Assembly: GCA_013349485.1 (NCBI GenBank)
Contig: DUZM01000281.1
Coordinates: 1 to 9,931, forward strand
DNA: 9,931 nucleotides
Direction: 5' to 3'
Source of the DNA: Candidatus Hydrogenedentota bacterium
Lineage (GTDB): Bacteria; Hydrogenedentota; Hydrogenedentia; Hydrogenedentales; SLHB01
In this document: positions 6,397-9,931 of the stretch, piece after piece
Layout: the number at the start of each line of letters is the position of its first letter
Numbering within the stretch: position 1 is the stretch's first letter
Translations under genes and position numbers: made by a program
The notes under the pieces: model-generated
What the model was told of the DNA's origin: nothing
What the model saw: the letters and a program-made list of their open reading frames with translations, nothing else
The model's database searches: none

Positions 6397-6420
6397 GTCA
6401 TTCCCGCGCAGGCGGGAATC
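6397..6420 (+). repeat. dRS3-like hairpin repeat, unit A
   Basis: The core ATTCCC-N8-GGGAAT (6400-6419) exactly fits the 20-bp pattern described for the neisserial dRS3 element, and similar GTCATTCCCGCG repeats are scattered in many other bacteria. It folds into an 8-bp stem with a GCAG loop and is preceded by GTC. Confidence 0.75.
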
Positions 6421-6501
6421 TCTATCCTATTGGCCAGCAATGCGTTACGAAGAGGCCAGCCATATTGGACTTCTTCACACGAGCGCATTCAACCGAAACC
6501 A

Positions 6502-6525
6502 GATCCCCGCTTTCGCGGGGATGAC
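6502..6525 (-). repeat. dRS3-like hairpin repeat, unit B (inverted copy)
   Basis: Read on the minus strand it matches unit A at 20 of 24 positions. Two differences are a compensating pair in the stem (T-A replaced by C-G) and two lie in the loop (GAAA in place of GCAG). The stem remains a perfect 8 bp. A and B face each other about 80 bases apart, so the segment 6397-6525 has the shape of a small non-autonomous element with inverted ends. Confidence 0.75.
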
Positions 6526-6545
6526 ACACGAGAATCGACTTTGCG

Positions 6546-6569
6546 GAACGTCCCGAAAGTGGGAATGAC
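6546..6569 (-). repeat. Degenerate third hairpin repeat, unit C
   Basis: On the minus strand it begins GTCATTCCC like unit A and then has a six-base rather than eight-base centre before GGGA. Only a short stem (TCCC/GGGA) remains. It lies 20 bases beyond unit B in the same orientation, so it looks like an eroded copy. Confidence 0.5.
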
Positions 6570-6604
6570 AGTAAGGGGTCATGGGCTTTTCCAGCAGTCC
6601 CTCT

Positions 6605-6632
6605 GTCCCTTTTCTTGCGTCCCTTTTCTTGT
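6605..6632 (+). repeat. Two tandem 14-bp repeats
   Basis: GTCCCTTTTCTTGC (6605-6618) is followed directly by GTCCCTTTTCTTGT (6619-6632), differing only in the last base. It looks like a simple replication-slippage duplication, about 35 bases before the start of the membrane protein gene. Confidence 0.7.
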
Positions 6633-6668
6633 GGCAATTCCTAGATACGCAGTATTGGGAGCACTGAA

Positions 6669-7262
6669 ATGAGCAATGAAAAACTGCGAAGCCGGTTGTT
6701 GGCAAGCGAGACCTTTTCGCCGGACCTCAAGGCCAAATACGATGCCGCCCTGGCGGGACTACTCGAACGTCGGCTCAAGCCGCACGAGAAACTCGCCTGG
6801 AGCGTTGCGGCATTCATGGGTGTAGCGTTCGCCGTCGGATGGTTCGTTATGGCCGCCTGGGTGGCGCCCCCCGGATTCCCCGTTCTGGCACGGGTAATGT
6901 GGTACGGCGGATCCGTTTTCGGCATTTGCTGGGTCGTTTTCAGCGTATCAATCCTCATTAAAGGAAAGAGGCATCTGAAACGGGACCCCAATCTCGCCGC
7001 AGGCCTGACCTGGGGGTTCATGTTGGCAGTGACGATCGCCTGTCTCATACTCGGCACGTCATTACCTGACCCAGCCAAAGGGGCGCAAATGATGGTCTAC
7101 GCCCTGGTGTTCCTGGTGATATTCGGCGTGATGCCCATGATCTTCAACCGCATCAACAAAGCCGAACTCAACATCCGCGAAGACATCCTGCGAATCGAAC
7201 TCCGCCAGGCCCAACTGGCAGAGAATATTGACCGTAACCGTGACAACCAGGAAACAGAATAG
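6669..7262 (+). CDS. Four-helix membrane protein of unknown function, 197 aa
   Basis: I cannot assign a named family. The order is a charged N-terminal region of about 40 residues (MSNEKLRSRLLASETFSPDL onward), hydrophobic helices at about 42-64, 76-97, 109-129 and 140-159, then a charged helical tail (AELNIREDILRIELRQAQLA) that could form a coiled coil. With even helix number both ends should face the cytoplasm. There is no signal peptide. GGGAG seven bases before ATG 6669 fixes the start. It lies downstream of the ECF sigma gene on the same strand, and such pairs sometimes act as sigma factor and membrane-bound control protein. However, the cytoplasmic ends show no zinc-binding HxxxCxxC motif, so an anti-sigma role is only a possibility. 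It is followed by a hairpin at 7266-7283. Confidence 0.8.
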   Translation: MSNEKLRSRLLASETFSPDLKAKYDAALAGLLERRLKPHEKLAWSVAAFMGVAFAVGWFVMAAWVAPPGFPVLARVMWYGGSVFGICWVVFSVSILIKGKRHLKRDPNLAAGLTWGFMLAVTIACLILGTSLPDPAKGAQMMVYALVFLVIFGVMPMIFNRINKAELNIREDILRIELRQAQLAENIDRNRDNQETE

Positions 7263-7265
7263 CGG

Positions 7266-7283
7266 GGGCGGCCACCGCCGCCC
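7266..7283. terminator. GC-rich hairpin between convergent genes
   Basis: GGGCGGC (7266-7272), loop CACC, GCCGCCC (7277-7283): a perfect 7-bp stem three bases past the stop codon of the membrane protein gene and 61 bases from the end of the opposite-strand gene. No T-run follows on either strand, so termination may be weak or need Rho. Confidence 0.45.
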
Positions 7284-7344
7284 TGGCTACTGTTCTGTGA
7301 AATCTTTCCTGCCGGCCGTAATTGGATGCGCCTTGGGCGAACCC

Positions 7345-9931
7345 TTAGCGTCCGAAATACCCGCGTCGAGTGTGGCTGTCACCGGATGTCTTCGGCAACC
7401 CCTGATCGCGCGGAACGGGCGTTACTGCAGACAGCAGTGACTCGCCTTTCCGCAACGCCTCGTCCAGGCTGGCGGCACGGTGCAGCGTCGGCTGGGCTGA
7501 GTGCCCTGTACCGAGCACCAGGGTATCATCGCTTGGGAACGCGGCCGATGTGTAAGTCATGCACTTCCCGTCGTCCCCTTGAATCTTGACGCAGCCCTGT
7601 TCTACTTTGAACCAACCGCTTAGCCTGATCGCGTCCGACAGACCTTCAACAAAAGCCGTGCGTTGCGAGCTGCCGTCCTCGCCAAAATAGTACACGGCCC
7701 ATTCCCGCCTGCCGCTTTTCGGGAGGACGGATTCTCGAACCCATGTCCCAAGCAGCCGTTGCCGGAGCCGGCCGTCATCGAGATCCTGCACGCTTTCCGC
7801 AAGCCAGCGTTCTGGATTGTCTGCAATGGCATCCTCCGGATAGGCCACCTTGAGCACCTGGCCAGGTGCAAGCGTAAATTCGTCATTGTAACTCTTCCGT
7901 TGCCGCAAAGGCTCATCGATTCCGTTCCCGTAGTCAAGCCAACTAACGTAGAGGGTGTATACCCCGGCAGGAAGCTGGTCAAAGCGGAAGCGCCCAGCGT
8001 CCTCGGGGCGGAACCAGGTCTGGTTCTTCTTAACCCGTACCTGGAAAGTCCCGCAGCCGGTGTCGAACATCGAGAAGACGCCATCCCGTGAATACCGCAG
8101 GAACACGGAGTAACCGTCCCTGGGTTTTCCGGTTCCATCGAGCACAAGGCCCTCAATACGACATTCGGGCTGCAAAGCGACTCGGAGTTCACTTTCTCCG
8201 GAGCGCCACTCGACGCGGGCTGCGGCGTAGCCGTCCTTCTGGACGGCTACGGTTCCCCGGCTCAAGGAGAGGCCATTGAAACAGGCCAAGCCGCGTGCAT
8301 CGGTTTCGGCCCCGCGCTCACTCGAATACTTGACGTCTTGCCACTCGAAAGCCTGTCCAAAACGTATCGAGTTGGGATCCAGAACACGTACACATGCCCC
8401 TTGCACAGCTTTGCCCGGGGCGGCGTCCTCTGTGACGCGTACGTGGAGAGTTCTTGCGGCGCTTAGTCTAAGAAGCACTTCCTTGCCAGGTGTCTGCGCG
8501 CCGAAAGCCTCAATGGTAACGGTGTCCAGGGCAGCCTGGCTGTACCCGTCCGCGGTGACCACCACCCGCGTGATCTTGCCCGCGCGCAGGTGGTGATTGT
8601 ATCCCCCTATGACGAAAGTGCCGTCCTCGGATGTGAAATAGGTCGATGTGCCGCCCCATTGGATCTGGTCCTTCGGCAGCAGCGCCTTCGTTGACGATAC
8701 CGTAGTCCGAACCTGGAAATCGCGCACAGGTCGGCCACTCGAGTCGACCACGCGCCCCCGAATGACGCCGGCGGGTCGGCGCGACGGCGCCGGATAAATG
8801 CGCCTGACTTCCTTGGGTACTTCACCGCCAATGACGAAACCCACTTCGAGCAGGTTCTCGCTGTTGGCGTCGAGAAGGCACCATTGGTACGGTGTCTCGC
8901 CCAGGTTTTGTGCGCAGATGTTCACATAGCATGGGAGCTGCGCCTCGTAATAGGACCTAACATCAAACGGGATCCCGTCGGCCTCAAACCGCCCGTTCTC
9001 GTCGCACACCACCCACCTTCTGCCCGCACGCACCGATGCGTGGGCAAGGGGCCGTCCTGCTTCGTCTGTAACCGTTCCTGTGGCTCTTCCGCCCGCGCGC
9101 GCCAAGCGTAGATCCAACTCCGTCTCGCCGCAGAGCAACGTGCTGAACCCGAAGCCCCGATAGCTGTAGCCCGGACACCGGGGATAGAGCCTTTGCGTAA
9201 CGGTGTTCTGCCGCACCCCCTCTATCAGGTAGCGCCCATCTGCGTCGGCCGTCGTCAATGCCCCGTCGAAAAGGATCCTGCCGCTGGGAATGGGTTTTCC
9301 CGTTTCTTTGTTCAGGATTCGTCCCCGGACAATCCCGCGCTTCTCCATACGGATGTCCTTGTTGAACGTCAATCCCATCCCAACCGTGATCAGTTGGCCC
9401 TCGAATCCCGGAGCGATATCGCCGCCCAAGTAACCTTTCCGCGCCGCAACCCGCCATTGGCCGGCCGGCACGCGCAACCGGAATCGGCCATCGGCACCCG
9501 TCACATCTTCCCGCGTGTCCAGCGGCCCGACAGCCCAACGCGTAGCCCATACCTTCGCGCCCGCTAACGGCTTCCCGGCCGGACCATACACTGTCCCACG
9601 GATCACGTCCGTCTCTCCGCGTGCCACCTTGGTTCCGGGGTACCCCGCAGGCGCAACATCACGCGGCTCGAGGCCCGCCTCAGGCCCGCTCGATGCTGCT
9701 TCGGTGACAGGTGTTTCCTCGACAGGCTCAACAATCGCCGATACAACCGCCGCCTTGCTCGCCGAAAAGTTCTCAGTTGGCTCAGCCAACTCGTTTTCCT
9801 GCGTTTCCTCGGCCTCGATGTTTACGCCATAGGCGACCTTCTCCTCCGCCGGCCCTTGGCGCTTGAAGGCCCAAACCCCCGCCGACGCCAATACCAGCGC
9901 CAGCGCCGCAACCAGCGACACGGTAACGGCC
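7345..9931 (-). CDS. Large membrane-anchored protein with carboxypeptidase-regulatory-like repeats (5' end outside window)
   Basis: At least 858 residues. The frame stays open to the right edge, and the first start-like codon inside (GTG, 9919-9921) lies within a hydrophobic segment, so the true start is probably just outside. Counting from that GTG: membrane anchor 1-19, a Glu/Pro/Ala-rich linker to about 105, then about six beta-sandwich units. These have the pattern GxVxxxxGxPLxGAxVxA...T...DGRFRL..VPAG at roughly 105-160, 196-240, 278-320, 385-445, 490-565 and 585-660. Such units resemble the carboxypeptidase D regulatory / transthyretin-like fold, common in extracytoplasmic proteins. Residues 720-805 (LLGTWVRES... 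VYYFGEDGSSQRT... GWFKVEQGCVKI) look like a lipocalin-like domain. It is probably exposed in the periplasm or on the surface. No catalytic motif is visible. The N-terminal anchor resembles proteins encoded next to ECF sigma factors in Planctomycetes-like genomes, but that link is only suggestive. Confidence 0.88.
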   Translation of the reverse strand, partial: AVTVSLVAALALVLASAGVWAFKRQGPAEEKVAYGVNIEAEETQENELAEPTENFSASKAAVVSAIVEPVEETPVTEAASSGPEAGLEPRDVAPAGYPGTKVARGETDVIRGTVYGPAGKPLAGAKVWATRWAVGPLDTREDVTGADGRFRLRVPAGQWRVAARKGYLGGDIAPGFEGQLITVGMGLTFNKDIRMEKRGIVRGRILNKETGKPIPSGRILFDGALTTADADGRYLIEGVRQNTVTQRLYPRCPGYSYRGFGFSTLLCGETELDLRLARAGGRATGTVTDEAGRPLAHASVRAGRRWVVCDENGRFEADGIPFDVRSYYEAQLPCYVNICAQNLGETPYQWCLLDANSENLLEVGFVIGGEVPKEVRRIYPAPSRRPAGVIRGRVVDSSGRPVRDFQVRTTVSSTKALLPKDQIQWGGTSTYFTSEDGTFVIGGYNHHLRAGKITRVVVTADGYSQAALDTVTIEAFGAQTPGKEVLLRLSAARTLHVRVTEDAAPGKAVQGACVRVLDPNSIRFGQAFEWQDVKYSSERGAETDARGLACFNGLSLSRGTVAVQKDGYAAARVEWRSGESELRVALQPECRIEGLVLDGTGKPRDGYSVFLRYSRDGVFSMFDTGCGTFQVRVKKNQTWFRPEDAGRFRFDQLPAGVYTLYVSWLDYGNGIDEPLRQRKSYNDEFTLAPGQVLKVAYPEDAIADNPERWLAESVQDLDDGRLRQRLLGTWVRESVLPKSGRREWAVYYFGEDGSSQRTAFVEGLSDAIRLSGWFKVEQGCVKIQGDDGKCMTYTSAAFPSDDTLVLGTGHSAQPTLHRAASLDEALRKGESLLSAVTPVPRDQGLPKTSGDSHTRRGYFGR

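Larger units (their letters stand above)
6329..6668. other. Intergenic region with hairpin repeats
   Basis: No gene is visible. The gap holds three related stem-loop units (6397-6420, 6502-6525, about 6546-6569) and a 2 x 14 bp tandem repeat (6605-6632), then the ribosome binding site of the next gene. No convincing promoter for the downstream gene was found, so read-through from the sigma gene is possible. Confidence 0.6.

Noticed and set aside
6397..6569. CRISPR-like array
   Set aside because: The hairpin units are few, face in different directions and are unevenly spaced, and no cas gene is present.
8984..9550. 188-codon minus-strand frame inside the large repeat protein
   Set aside because: It overlaps the repeat protein in another frame and is Arg/Gly-rich with no recognisable motif, as expected of a shadow in GC-rich DNA.

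Overview
The window is GC-rich bacterial chromosome with clean Shine-Dalgarno sites and sigma70-type promoters. Its mix of genes is an MocA-type oxidoreductase, a secreted ThuA-like protein, an ECF sigma factor beside a small membrane protein, and a large protein with many carboxypeptidase-regulatory-like repeats. That mix is what I would expect in the Planctomycetota/Hydrogenedentota/Verrucomicrobiota neighbourhood. This is an inference from gene content only; no rRNA or other taxonomic marker is present.

Layout: 1-64 (minus) is the first 21 codons of argC, running off the left edge. 65-738 holds no convincing gene, but carries a good promoter (653-682) for a small basic hypothetical protein (739-1089, plus). 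A possible 22-codon leader ORF (1152-1220) overlaps by ATGA the start of a Gfo/Idh/MocA oxidoreductase (1217-2278, plus). 2279-2676 is gene-free and carries two inverted repeats, one a likely terminator. Three minus-strand genes follow: a GspF/PilC-type inner-membrane secretion protein (2677-3885) with a near-consensus promoter, a zinc-ribbon Nudix hydrolase (4045-4584), and a signal-peptide-bearing ThuA-like protein (4765-5646).

A divergent promoter region separates thuA from an ECF-family sigma factor (5777-6328, plus). Upstream of the sigma gene is a GGAAC-N17-CGTCT element, the general form ECF sigma factors recognise, so autoregulation is plausible. A 340-bp gap with dRS3-like hairpin repeats leads to a four-helix membrane protein (6669-7262, plus). 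From 7345 to the right edge (minus) lies most of a large membrane-anchored protein with about six beta-sandwich repeats and a C-terminal lipocalin-like segment; its N-terminus lies outside the window.

The genes do not form one pathway. The parts most worth following are the ECF sigma factor with its candidate self-promoter and neighbouring unknown membrane protein, the hairpin repeat cluster between them, and the leader ORF coupled to the oxidoreductase. I see no CRISPR array, transposase, phage gene, defence system, tRNA or rRNA.
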